Source: Pseudobacter sp.
GTDB taxonomy: Bacteria; Bacteroidota; Bacteroidia; Chitinophagales; Chitinophagaceae
Length of the DNA: 64,000 bases
Reading direction: 5' to 3'
Assembly: GCA_017849455.1 (NCBI GenBank)
Contig: JAFIGX010000010.1
Span: 62,001-126,000 of the forward strand
Shown here: one piece after another, positions 10,054 to 18,208 of the stretch
How the letters are laid out: the number at the start of each line of letters is the position of its first letter
Position numbering within the stretch: position 1 is the stretch's first letter
Program-made: the position numbers and the translations under genes
Notes under the pieces: model-generated
Databases searched by the model: none
The model's input: only the letters and a program-made list of their open reading frames with translations
Told to the model about the DNA's origin: nothing

Positions 10054-10163
10054 ACAGCATAGCGAAAGTGAGTTTCCTGTGGGGCAGGTATACAGAGCGA
10101 ATTAGTCCAGATCAGCCCGTAAATATGTCTATTTTACACCCGGTTATTGTAGGGCCCAGACAA

Positions 10164-10296
10164 TAGTTTTGTGTATAATAAAGGCATCATTATGAAAAGG
10201 ATTCGTCACCTCCTATTGGTTCAAGCCACTGCCTGCAAATTCATGCTGCTCAACCTGCAAGAATTGACGTATGAAAATGCAAATGAAAACTGCTGA
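10164..10296 (+). promoter_or_regulatory. Candidate promoter and short leader ORF before MFS efflux gene
   Basis: TAGTTTTG at 10164-10171 fits the Bacteroidota -7 consensus TAnnTTTG; no TTG lies at the right distance upstream, so the -33 box is weak. About 20 bases further an ATG at 10192 opens a 34-codon ORF (begins MKRIRHLLLVQATACK, stop 10294-10296) that overlaps the start of the MFS gene at 10271 by 26 bases. Whether the peptide is made is unknown. Confidence 0.35.
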
Positions 10297-11485
10297 GTTT
10301 ATTGCTCTGTCGGCCTGCACCATGATGCTGACCGCTTTGGGCATCGACATCATGCTTCCTGCATTTGGTAAGCTAAGGGAGCATTTTGGGCTCAGGCACG
10401 AATCTACGGATGCGGCAAAGATCATTTCGTTCTTTTTCATGGGTCAGATCGCACAGATCATTTTTGGTACATTGTCGGACCGTTTCGGACGGCTCTCGAT
10501 CCTGCGGGTAGGCTTCCCGCTCTATATCATCGGTGGATTGATCGCTGCATTCGCCCCAAGCCTGAAGATCATGTTTGCCGCGCGTTTTGCGGCCGGTATG
10601 GGAGCATCGGCCGTCTTCATGACCACCATCGCAGGTGTTCGTGATCGCTTTGTTGGAAACCAGATGGCCCGTATCATGTCGCTGATCCTGACGATCTTCC
10701 TGTTCACGCCGATCATTGCTCCCTTTTTAGGATTGGCTATTCTGTCCGTTGGATCCTGGCAGATGGTATTCCTCACACCTCCTTTGTTCGCCGTCATCGT
10801 GTTTATCTGGTCGCTCAGACTGGAAGAGTCCCTTCCACGTGAACAACGTATTCCGCTCGACTGGATAAATATCAGTCGTTCCATCCGCAAGGTCATGAGT
10901 AACCGGACCTTCCTTCGATATACCGGCGTCACTACTATTCTTTTCACGGCATTAAGTTCGTATGTGGCCAGTTCTGAACATATTGTTGGAGAGATCTATG
11001 GCAGGCCGGAACTATTTGCCTGGATATTTGCAGGCATTGGGCTGATGATGTCGATCTGCACTTTACTGAATTCCCGCCTTTCGACAAGGTATGGAGCGCG
11101 GCGGATCATAAGATGGCTACTTAGTATCTACACTTTATTGGGTGGTATCCTGTTGTTGTGCACATTCACTTTCGGAGATCCGCCGGCCATGATATTATTC
11201 TTCATTGCCATTGCCCTGATGTTGGGCATCAACCTGGCCGTTGAGCCCAATAGCAGCGCTTTGGCATTGGAGCCGATGGGAAATATGGCGGGCATGGCTT
11301 CGTCGATTTACGGAACTTCTTTCTTCTTCATAGGGGCATCGCTGGGATCGGTCATTAGTCAGTTGATGCGTAAAGGCGTCCTTCCGCTTGTTGTAAGTTT
11401 TTTTGTTTTAGGGCTGATCACGGTAATGCTGGTGTTTAGTGATCTGCGCACTGCTAGAGAGAAAATGGTTAGCGAACAACGATGA
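10271..11485 (+). CDS. MFS multidrug efflux transporter, Bcr/CflA type
   Basis: 404 residues with about twelve hydrophobic segments. The N-terminal helix contains LTALGIDIMLPAF, characteristic of the Bcr/CflA drug:proton antiporter group, and the loop between helices 2 and 3 carries the MFS signature GTLSDRFGRLSILRVG. Motif C-like glycines follow in helix 5 (TPIIAPFLGLAIL). Such inner-membrane pumps export drugs or small metabolites in exchange for protons. The gene stands alone between galM and the AT-rich island. Starts at 10271 and 10277 are both possible (MKMQMK); I kept the first. Substrate cannot be inferred. Confidence 0.88.
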   Translation: MKMQMKTAEFIALSACTMMLTALGIDIMLPAFGKLREHFGLRHESTDAAKIISFFFMGQIAQIIFGTLSDRFGRLSILRVGFPLYIIGGLIAAFAPSLKIMFAARFAAGMGASAVFMTTIAGVRDRFVGNQMARIMSLILTIFLFTPIIAPFLGLAILSVGSWQMVFLTPPLFAVIVFIWSLRLEESLPREQRIPLDWINISRSIRKVMSNRTFLRYTGVTTILFTALSSYVASSEHIVGEIYGRPELFAWIFAGIGLMMSICTLLNSRLSTRYGARRIIRWLLSIYTLLGGILLLCTFTFGDPPAMILFFIAIALMLGINLAVEPNSSALALEPMGNMAGMASSIYGTSFFFIGASLGSVISQLMRKGVLPLVVSFFVLGLITVMLVFSDLRTAREKMVSEQR

Positions 11486-11642
11486 TTCTTTTCGGAGAAT
11501 CGCGCGTCAAATATGCTTGAATTTCAATTTTGCCAGGCGGATATATAAAACCTGAGGCCAGCTCGAGTCAATTAAAGCGACCTGGAAATCTGCATAGATA
11601 AGTCTTTGATAATTAATCGAAATCGAGGATTTTTTTATATAA

Positions 11643-11679
11643 GTATGCAAATATAACATTTTATGTTAGATTTGCATAC
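11643..11679 (+). promoter_or_regulatory. Dyad operator overlapping the promoter of the DUF4143 ATPase gene
   Basis: The 37 bases directly before the ATG at 11680 form a nested dyad: GTATGCAAAT, one mismatched base, TAACAT, a 3-nt centre, ATGTTA, one base, ATTTGCATAC. Inside the right half lies TAGATTTG (11667-11674), a match to the -7 consensus TAnnTTTG, only 5 bases from the start codon. The predicted transcript would begin at or next to the ATG. A repressor bound here would cover the promoter. Confidence 0.6.
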
Positions 11680-12852
11680 ATGATTCAACGAAGACTCGAA
11701 ACAAAGATTGAAGATACTTTGAAGCGTAGCCCTTCAGTGGCTCTTATGGGGCCGCGTCAGGTAGGTAAAACAACTATTGCACTGAATATTTCAGAAACAA
11801 TTCCTTCTGTATACCTCGATCTTGAAAACCGGACCGACCTGCAGAAAGTGAAAGACATTGAAGCCTTTCATGCTGAGAATAGCAACAAACTGATTATTCT
11901 TGACGAGGTTCAGCGTTTGCCAGAAATATTTACTTCACTAAGAGGCATCATAGATCGGGAACGCAGGAGGGGAAACAAGACCGGTCAATTTCTATTTTTA
12001 GGCTCGGCATCTATTGAACTGTTGCAACAATCCAGCGAATCGTTGGCGGGACGTATTGCCTACCTTGAACTACATCCGGTGGACGTACTGGAATATGCTG
12101 GCCGTAGCCCGGAAAAATTAAACACCTTGTGGGTGCGTGGAGGTTTTCCAGAAAGTTTATTGGCAGATTCCGATCAGGATAGCCTGGCCTGGCGCAATGA
12201 TTTTATCAAAACATATTTAGAGCGCGATATCCCGCAACTCGGACCGCGCATCCCTGCTGAAACATTGGAGCGGTTCTGGACCATGCTGGCGCATAATCAG
12301 GGTACGGTATTGAATGCTGCCCATCTTGCCCGAAATCTGGATGTATCGGGCGTGACTATAGCGCGTTACCTTGATCTGATGACTGATCTTTTATTGGTCA
12401 GGCGATTAAAACCGTGGACTGCGAATGTCGGAAAGCGGTTGATCAAATCCCCCAAAATTTATGTACGCGATAGCGGCATCACCCATGCGTTACTCAACAT
12501 TCCAGATTATAATAGCTTGCTTGGTCATCCTGTAGTAGGAGGAAGCTGGGAAGGATTTGTTATTGAAAACATCTTAGCTGTTGCTCCAACAAGGGTACAA
12601 CCTTATTATTATGGCACGCCCGGCGGTGCAGAGATAGATCTGGTGCTGGAATTTCCGGGAGGTGAGAAATGGGCGATAGAGATCAAGCGTAATTCAACAC
12701 CGTCACTTTCAAAAGGGTTTTATACTGGGTGTGAAGATATTCAGGCCAATAGGCGGTTTGTAGTCTATTCTGGCACTGATATCTTTTCTTTGAGCAAAGA
12801 TGTAACAGCGATTACATTGCCGGGGCTGATGCGGGAGATACTGGAACAATAA
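11680..12852 (+). CDS. AAA_14/DUF4143 ATPase
   Basis: 390 residues. An N-terminal P-loop ATPase domain has Walker A GPRQVGKTT (about residues 24-32), a Walker B/DEVQ segment LIILDEVQRLPEIF and a sensor-like LFLGSASIELL. A winged-helix linker follows (LNAAHLARNLDVSGVTIARYL) and then the DUF4143 domain, whose GGAEIDLVLEF...WAIEIK pattern resembles a PD-(D/E)xK nuclease core (D, ExK). Proteins of this family are common, scattered in mobile or accessory DNA, and have no settled function; toxin-antitoxin-like or defence roles have been suggested for relatives. Here it stands first in the AT-rich island, preceded by a dyad operator that suggests tight repression. Confidence 0.88.
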   Translation: MIQRRLETKIEDTLKRSPSVALMGPRQVGKTTIALNISETIPSVYLDLENRTDLQKVKDIEAFHAENSNKLIILDEVQRLPEIFTSLRGIIDRERRRGNKTGQFLFLGSASIELLQQSSESLAGRIAYLELHPVDVLEYAGRSPEKLNTLWVRGGFPESLLADSDQDSLAWRNDFIKTYLERDIPQLGPRIPAETLERFWTMLAHNQGTVLNAAHLARNLDVSGVTIARYLDLMTDLLLVRRLKPWTANVGKRLIKSPKIYVRDSGITHALLNIPDYNSLLGHPVVGGSWEGFVIENILAVAPTRVQPYYYGTPGGAEIDLVLEFPGGEKWAIEIKRNSTPSLSKGFYTGCEDIQANRRFVVYSGTDIFSLSKDVTAITLPGLMREILEQ

Positions 12853-12999
12853 CTGGTGGGTAGGGGTTAATTTCTGGAGTGCGGCTCTTGTATTCTCTTT
12901 TACAGGAATAAAAATTCAACTACTAATTGTTATTTTCTTCAATTCTCGCATTAATCCTGAAAAATCAGACGACCTTTTCCAATAGCGGGAATTGGAAAA

Positions 13000-13152
13000 A
13001 TGCCTAACACGATATTGATCAATTTAATTGATTCTAATACCATAAAGTGGTATTCACCTGACAATCAATTGACTCCTGCAGAAGCTCGAAATTTGTTACA
13101 TTTGCAGCAGCTAAGTTATTACGCTGTTTTCGCAAATCATCCTTTGTATTAG
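13000..13152 (+). CDS. Small orphan protein, 50 residues
   Basis: ATG at 13000 opens a 50-codon frame starting MPNTILINLIDSNTIKWYSP and ending TAG at 13150-13152; only one base separates this stop from the ATG of the next gene at 13154. That spacing, repeated by the 4-base overlap between the next two genes, is the main argument that it is translated. I recognise no family. It may be the first member of a coupled three-gene set ending in a Fic gene. Confidence 0.55.
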   Translation: MPNTILINLIDSNTIKWYSPDNQLTPAEARNLLHLQQLSYYAVFANHPLY

Positions 13153-13153
13153 T

Positions 13154-13393
13154 ATGAATGAACTAAACGTCATATCGAAAAGCATAGAAGAATTGCAGAA
13201 ATTAACCCTGAAAGAGACTATCTATTTGGATGATGTACAATTAAAGTTCATGCCTGATCTGCAAAAGTTCATTGTAGGGGAAACACTTTCTATGCGCGAT
13301 GGAAAATTGGTTATTGGTAATAACCTTTATAAAAAGTGGCTAATGAAAATCAGGATAAAAGGATTTGATTATGAAATAGACTTTAAAAGATGA
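13154..13393 (+). CDS. Small hypothetical protein, 79 residues, coupled to fic remnant
   Basis: 79 residues, predicted as an N-terminal helix (SKSIEELQKL) followed by strands (TIYLDDVQLKFM, KLVIGNNLYKKWLMKIRI). No signal peptide, membrane segment or known motif. It starts one base after the preceding small ORF and its stop overlaps the ATG of the fic fragment (ATGA at 13390-13393), which implies translational coupling. Fic proteins are often paired with small inhibitory partners, so an antitoxin-like or accessory role is conceivable, but the sequence does not show it. Confidence 0.6.
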   Translation: MNELNVISKSIEELQKLTLKETIYLDDVQLKFMPDLQKFIVGETLSMRDGKLVIGNNLYKKWLMKIRIKGFDYEIDFKR

Positions 13394-13605
13394 ATATTCC
13401 GGAGAAGTTGCGGTACATTGATGAGTTAAAAAGCGAGATAGATAAATTGGTGACTCGAAAGGATTGGGATGATGCATTCTTTAAAAAAGTAAAACTAGGG
13501 TTTACTTATACTTCAAACAAATTAGAAGGAAATACACTTACTTACGGTCAGACGATAAAGCTACTTCGCGATTTAGTGGCTCCTAAGAAGGGACTATCTC
13601 ACTAA
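13390..13605 (+). pseudogene. Fic-family protein, N-terminal fragment only
   Basis: 71 codons. The segment FTYTSNKLEGNTLTYGQT matches the N-terminal inhibitory-helix region of Fic AMP-transferases, including the (S/T)xxxE(G/N) motif (SNKLEG). An intact protein would continue for 200-300 residues to the catalytic HPFxDGNGR loop; here the frame ends at a TAA after VAPKKGLSH and no Fic core is found downstream. The break lies beside an IS256-type transposase remnant on the opposite strand, so insertion followed by decay is the simplest explanation. The fragment retains the inhibitory helix but not the enzyme. Confidence 0.75.
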
Positions 13606-13860
13606 CTGTGTAAGTTTCAAAAATCAGGGTTCGAAGTAGGATATATATTCTGATCCTGTCTTCAAAAATAGTTAAAAACTGATCCAGGACAATGCCCCAG
13701 TTTTTAATCGGCATTGTCCATTTTTTTGTTACCTCTAGTAATGCCAGATAATTTCTGTTGGCCCAATAAAAAAGCGAGTACATTTTATTGTAATCGCTTG
13801 ATCTTTACCATCTGTAGTCAGAACGGGAAAATTTTCTAACCGTTTTGTACAGGATTTTCT
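13583..13860 (-). pseudogene. IS256-family transposase, C-terminal remnant
   Basis: Read on the minus strand, residues such as VTKKWTMPIKNWGIVLDQF and FLTIFEDRIRI match the conserved end of IS256-type (MULE-domain) transposases. The match continues upstream in another frame through KRLENFPVLTTDGKDQAITIK to about 13860, so there is at least one frameshift; everything N-terminal is missing. The left boundary near 13592 (ACTATCTCACTAACTGTGTA) may be the element's terminal inverted repeat abutting the broken fic gene. The 200 bases to its right (13861-14066) are AT-rich and hold nothing I recognise. Confidence 0.65.
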
Positions 13861-14066
13861 ACTTTTTTGTGAGTTAGTCGTCTGATTATTAAGTTTCTTC
13901 TTAATATAAAGAACTCATTAATGTACATACTAATAATTATTTCAATGTATTGCCTAAAATTTGCCAAGATACTTCGGCGGCGCTGGATGGTATAATTTGG
14001 CGGTTGTAACCCTTTTAGTTAAAAGCTTCTAAACCGCTGATGAAACATGTAATTTTTCTTTGATTT

Positions 14067-14768
14067 TCACGCTAAGCCGTATTCTAACCTGTTCTTCCAT
14101 TTCTCCCAATTAGGCATCATTTTGTTTTGAAGATTCAGAAAAGCCTTGGTGTGATTATGGTGCACTAGATGACAGAGCTCATGAATAATGACATACTCTA
14201 TGCTTCCTTTTGGAGCCTTAATGAGTTCGGTATTCAAAATGATTTTTCCATTAGGCGTGCAGCTGCCCCAACGCTTTGACATAAAACGTATTGTTAATGG
14301 TGGCATTGTTATCCTGTATTGCTTGAATTTCGGCAAAGCTTCTTTCAATAATTCATTGAAGACTTCCTTAGCTCTTTCTTTGTACCATCTGTTCAATTGC
14401 TCTCTTAATGCCTCCGGTTTATTGTTAACGGTGTGCATCCATAGTTGTCCAGGATACGCTTTTATAATATTTTCTTCATCCGGCACAATTTTTAATCTGT
14501 ACTGGCGCCCCAAATAGAGATGTGTTTCTCCATTAATAAATCTTCGGGGAGGTGTTGTCGGCTTATAGGAGTGAAAATAATCGATCTGCTTTAATATCCA
14601 AGGTGCCTTTTGCCTAACCCTTTTTACAACGTCCACCTCCCTGGCAGTTATAGGCGCTAAAACTTCCACGGTTCCTTCGGGATTCACTATTATACGCAAT
14701 GACTTCCGTGCCTGATAGTGGAGTGTAAAATCAATAAGTCTGCTACCAAACTTCAATTGAGGTTCCAT
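14067..14768 (-). CDS. YgjP/DUF45-type zinc metallopeptidase (M48-like)
   Basis: 233 residues of the YgjP/WLM/SprT-like family. The zinc-binding motif HELCHLVHHNHTKAF (about residues 196-210) carries the HExxH helix (HELCH) and a third histidine; upstream are RFMSKRWGSCTPNGKIILN and the family N-terminus IDFTLHYQARKSLRIIV. These proteins are predicted cytoplasmic metalloproteases and are repeatedly encoded next to type I restriction genes. Here the ATG overlaps the stop of hsdR (TGATG, one shared base at 14768), so it is the last gene of the operon and translationally coupled. Its role may be processing or turnover of restriction subunits, which is inference from position. Confidence 0.88.
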   Translation of the reverse strand: MEPQLKFGSRLIDFTLHYQARKSLRIIVNPEGTVEVLAPITAREVDVVKRVRQKAPWILKQIDYFHSYKPTTPPRRFINGETHLYLGRQYRLKIVPDEENIIKAYPGQLWMHTVNNKPEALREQLNRWYKERAKEVFNELLKEALPKFKQYRITMPPLTIRFMSKRWGSCTPNGKIILNTELIKAPKGSIEYVIIHELCHLVHHNHTKAFLNLQNKMMPNWEKWKNRLEYGLA

Positions 14769-17700
14769 CAGCTCTTATATTTTATTTCCGCCACTTTGAT
14801 GCACTCTTCTATTAGTTGATCAATATGATCGAAGCTAATGTCCAAATCGTACTTTGTTTTAATTTCAAACAACAGATCATCCATCTCAATTCGTATTTTT
14901 CCTTTGATATCGTCGTTCTTCTGCCAATCAATTACAGAAGATCCATTATCAAATACATTCGCTTTTATTATTTCATCAACAGCTGCTGCAATTTCAGCGG
15001 CTATATTCAATTTGTTCGATTTTCGTGTTAAACCTTCTTTAAATCCTTCAGAAGTCAGATTATAGAAAGCAATAGCGATTGGATTATCCTTTATGGATAT
15101 AGGAACATTGTCTCGCTTGTCATTAAAAAAGCTATTTTCAAATTCAGTAGTTCTAGCCAGGTATTCTGCTTCACTAATCCGTTGTAGGTGATAATCTTCA
15201 ATAGTCCTTCTTATCAGCTCAGATAGTTTTTTATAATAAACGGGATCTTCATCCATTCGAATGTTGATCGCTTTTATGGTGCGGCTGGCAATATGGTCTG
15301 CTTTTGCGGCTTTACCGGTAATCTTTTCCAGCACGGCTTGCCTTTCCTCCTTGTTAAAGATGTTTACCAACTCTGTAATTTTTAGTACATCACCATCAGA
15401 AGTAATATGCTTGTCAATCAATTTCTGTACCTGCGATTCATATTCTTTATAATTCAACTCATCTGAGTAACGCCGTTTTACAGATACTCTTAAGGACAGA
15501 AAGAATGCAGCATCGTTCTTGTACTTTTCAATCTGCTTTTCCGGTGTTTTATTGCTGAAGTCAATGCTAGAAAGGGCTAATTTTAAAATTCTTGCATATA
15601 TAGAGAGCTTATCGTAGAAGCTATGCCGTTTTGCTTCATCAGAAAGCAGTTCTTCATAAGCGGGTTCATCATATTTATTCTTGATTTCTTTGAAAACGTC
15701 CCAGAGTTCAGAATGTACTTGTGGCAACTTCTCTACTTCCTTAGTGATATTGGTAAAGGAGCCTGCCAGTTCTTCTTGATCGTACTCCTCCAGGCCTGAA
15801 TAGGTATGTAAAGCGTCGTCCAGATTCTCCAGATTGCCGTAATAATCAATTATATAACCATAATCCTTACCTGGATACAATCGGTTCACCCTTGCTATTG
15901 CTTGCAGTAAAGTATGTTCCTTAAGGTTTCTTGTGAGATATAACACCTGGTTACGTGGTGCATCAAAGCCTGTCAATAATTTGTCTACTACAATAATGAT
16001 TTCGGGCTCTTCTTGCTTTTTAAAACTATTTATGATAGCTTTTTCATACTTCTCCGCATTGCCATATTTATCCATCATAGATTTATAGAAAGCCTTCACT
16101 TTATCATCGCTCTCTTCAAAGGCATCTTCTTCCCCTTCTCTGTCATCCGGTGGAGAAATCAATAGCTCAACGGATACTTTTAGTTGCCGATTTATTTTTC
16201 CTATTTCAATGAGCTTTTCCCTGTACCTAAGGGCAGAAAGCTTGTTGGGTGCTACTAACTGAGCCTTAAATGGCGTTCCTTGTATATTGTCTGTAAAGTG
16301 TTTTGTTATGTCCCATGCTGTATTTTCAATAAATGCAAGGGACTGCACAAGTTTATTCCTTGCAGAGAATTTTCTTTTCAATGTTACCTTCCCATATTCC
16401 GTCAATGGTTCAGAAACTCTGTCGAAAAAAGTATCTAAAGGCTTTTCGTTCACATGCATGATATTGTGCCTTCCCTCGTAGAGCAATGGTACCACAGCCT
16501 TATCAGCAACAGCATCAGCGATTGTATAAATTGTTCCAGGGACAATACCACCAAATTTATCAGCAGTACTTTTTTCCTTTTTCATCAGGGGAGTACCTGT
16601 AAAAGCTACGAAGCAAGCATTGGGGAAAACCATTCTAACTTTAACGCCCATAGGCCCATAATGACTGCGATGTCCCTCATCCACCAAAACAAATATCTCG
16701 GATGAATGAAAGCTTGCCCCGGCTTTATTGACTAAAGACTCAAACTTATTCACTATTGTGGTGATAATAGTATCATCAGACTGTAACAAGTGGCCCAATA
16801 AGCTGGAATCCCTTTTAAAATCTTCGAGTTCTTTTTCGGTTAGTTCTTCGCCATTAAATTGCTTAACTGCTTCCTTTGAGGCACCTTTGGTTGCCTGTCG
16901 TACCAGTTTATGGCATTTCTTAAAAGTTTCGGTTATCTGGTCGTCAAGATCTACCCGGTCGGTTACTAAAATGATTCGCGGATTTTTAATATTCGGATGC
17001 ATGGCAATAAGCTGTGCCAGCATTACCATAGTTAATGATTTGCCACTTCCTTGAGTATGCCAAATTACACCACCTTGTCTTTTTCCATCGGGTTGCACTT
17101 TGCTTATGCGTTCCAACGTTCGTTTCACTGCAAAGTACTGTTGATAACGGGTGATTTTTTTAATGCCATCATCGAACAGGATGAAGTAATACATCAGGTC
17201 CAGTAGCCGGTCTTTGCGACAAAGGCTATACAATAGCTTATCCTGTTCTGTAACGGTAAGGTGTTCCTGCTCTAGTTGATTGAAGTATTGCAGCACGTAA
17301 CGAAAACGTTCTTTGAACAGCACTGTTCTGTCGTTATCTGGCAATGGAGAATTTTTAAGCTGCTGTAATGTTTGGGTATAAGCCTGCTCTTCCTGTTTGC
17401 TCCGGAACTGCTCTTTCCATAGACTCCAGAATTCTTTTGATGTTGCTGTGGTGGCATACATGGCTTCATTTACGGCTAATCCAATTACTATATTTGAGTA
17501 ATGGTACAACGAACGAATACCATCTTCCTGTTGATTGCGCAAGTGTTGCTCAATGCTCTGGCCAATAGGATCTTTGATCTTTGGGCTTTTACATTCAATC
17601 ACTACCATGGGAATACCGTTGATAAATAGTATTAGGTCGGGGCGGTACGTATCCGTTCTACCGGAACGAAGCACCGAATATTCCTCTGTAATATGGAATA

Positions 17701-18094
17701 CGTTGTTCTCAGGGTGCTCCCAATCGATGTACTTAAAGGAAAAGCTTTTCTTATCTCCCAGCACCGATTGCTCAAGGCTTTTCCCCAGTGTAATTAGCTC
17801 ATAAAAGGTTTTGTTGGCGGCCAGAAATCCATCCTGTAGAGGTAAATCTCTTAAAGCTAGGATAGCAGTGTTAATGTTAGCTTCGCTGAATGCGAACTCT
17901 TTCCCCCTGTATTCAATCTTATTGATCTCTTCGAGCTGTTTCTTTAAAATCGTTTCCAGCAGTACATTGGAACTGCGGTTACTACGGGCTTCCAAAGCTT
18001 CTTGCGGGGTAAGATAACGATAGCCCAATTTCATTAGCAGTTGAAGGGCTGGAATCTGGGAGATGTGATCTTCTATGAATGATGGAAGTTGCAT
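14768..18094 (-). CDS. hsdR: Type I restriction endonuclease subunit R
   Basis: 1108 residues, normal length for HsdR. An N-terminal PD-(D/E)xK nuclease domain has RPDLILF and VIECKSP (Asp near 151, ExK near 166). The superfamily 2 motor follows: Walker A TQGSGKSLTM (about 345-354), DEGH box LVDEGHRSHYG (about 470), VAFTGTPL and the arginine-finger region LLQAIARVNR. The C-terminal part is helical and should bind the methylase core. HsdR cleaves unmodified DNA after ATP-driven translocation. It is separated from hsdS by 114 bases and overlaps the downstream metallopeptidase gene by one base. All active-site motifs are intact, so the enzyme should be functional. Confidence 0.96.
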   Translation of the reverse strand: MQLPSFIEDHISQIPALQLLMKLGYRYLTPQEALEARSNRSSNVLLETILKKQLEEINKIEYRGKEFAFSEANINTAILALRDLPLQDGFLAANKTFYELITLGKSLEQSVLGDKKSFSFKYIDWEHPENNVFHITEEYSVLRSGRTDTYRPDLILFINGIPMVVIECKSPKIKDPIGQSIEQHLRNQQEDGIRSLYHYSNIVIGLAVNEAMYATTATSKEFWSLWKEQFRSKQEEQAYTQTLQQLKNSPLPDNDRTVLFKERFRYVLQYFNQLEQEHLTVTEQDKLLYSLCRKDRLLDLMYYFILFDDGIKKITRYQQYFAVKRTLERISKVQPDGKRQGGVIWHTQGSGKSLTMVMLAQLIAMHPNIKNPRIILVTDRVDLDDQITETFKKCHKLVRQATKGASKEAVKQFNGEELTEKELEDFKRDSSLLGHLLQSDDTIITTIVNKFESLVNKAGASFHSSEIFVLVDEGHRSHYGPMGVKVRMVFPNACFVAFTGTPLMKKEKSTADKFGGIVPGTIYTIADAVADKAVVPLLYEGRHNIMHVNEKPLDTFFDRVSEPLTEYGKVTLKRKFSARNKLVQSLAFIENTAWDITKHFTDNIQGTPFKAQLVAPNKLSALRYREKLIEIGKINRQLKVSVELLISPPDDREGEEDAFEESDDKVKAFYKSMMDKYGNAEKYEKAIINSFKKQEEPEIIIVVDKLLTGFDAPRNQVLYLTRNLKEHTLLQAIARVNRLYPGKDYGYIIDYYGNLENLDDALHTYSGLEEYDQEELAGSFTNITKEVEKLPQVHSELWDVFKEIKNKYDEPAYEELLSDEAKRHSFYDKLSIYARILKLALSSIDFSNKTPEKQIEKYKNDAAFFLSLRVSVKRRYSDELNYKEYESQVQKLIDKHITSDGDVLKITELVNIFNKEERQAVLEKITGKAAKADHIASRTIKAINIRMDEDPVYYKKLSELIRRTIEDYHLQRISEAEYLARTTEFENSFFNDKRDNVPISIKDNPIAIAFYNLTSEGFKEGLTRKSNKLNIAAEIAAAVDEIIKANVFDNGSSVIDWQKNDDIKGKIRIEMDDLLFEIKTKYDLDISFDHIDQLIEECIKVAEIKYKS

Positions 18095-18208
18095 GATAGT
18101 TGATTGATCTTATGTTACTGTTTGAACCTGCCCAAACGCTAGCAGAATCTGCGTCATGGTATGTTGTCCTTCAGTGCTTTGTCAAATGATAATATTTTCA
18201 TATTAGCT
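18095..18208 (-). other. Gap between hsdS and hsdR with two overlapping tiny ORFs
   Basis: On the minus strand an ATG at 18201 gives 15 codons (MKILSFDKALKDNIP) whose TGA overlaps a second ATG at 18157 giving another 15 codons (MTQILLAFGQVQTVT). The two could be one short gene split by a frameshift. No known family and no clear promoter or terminator is visible. Confidence 0.25.

Noticed and set aside
13583..13783. Independent 66-residue minus-strand gene
   Set aside because: Its middle matches the end of IS256 transposases and continues upstream only after a frameshift, so it is a remnant.
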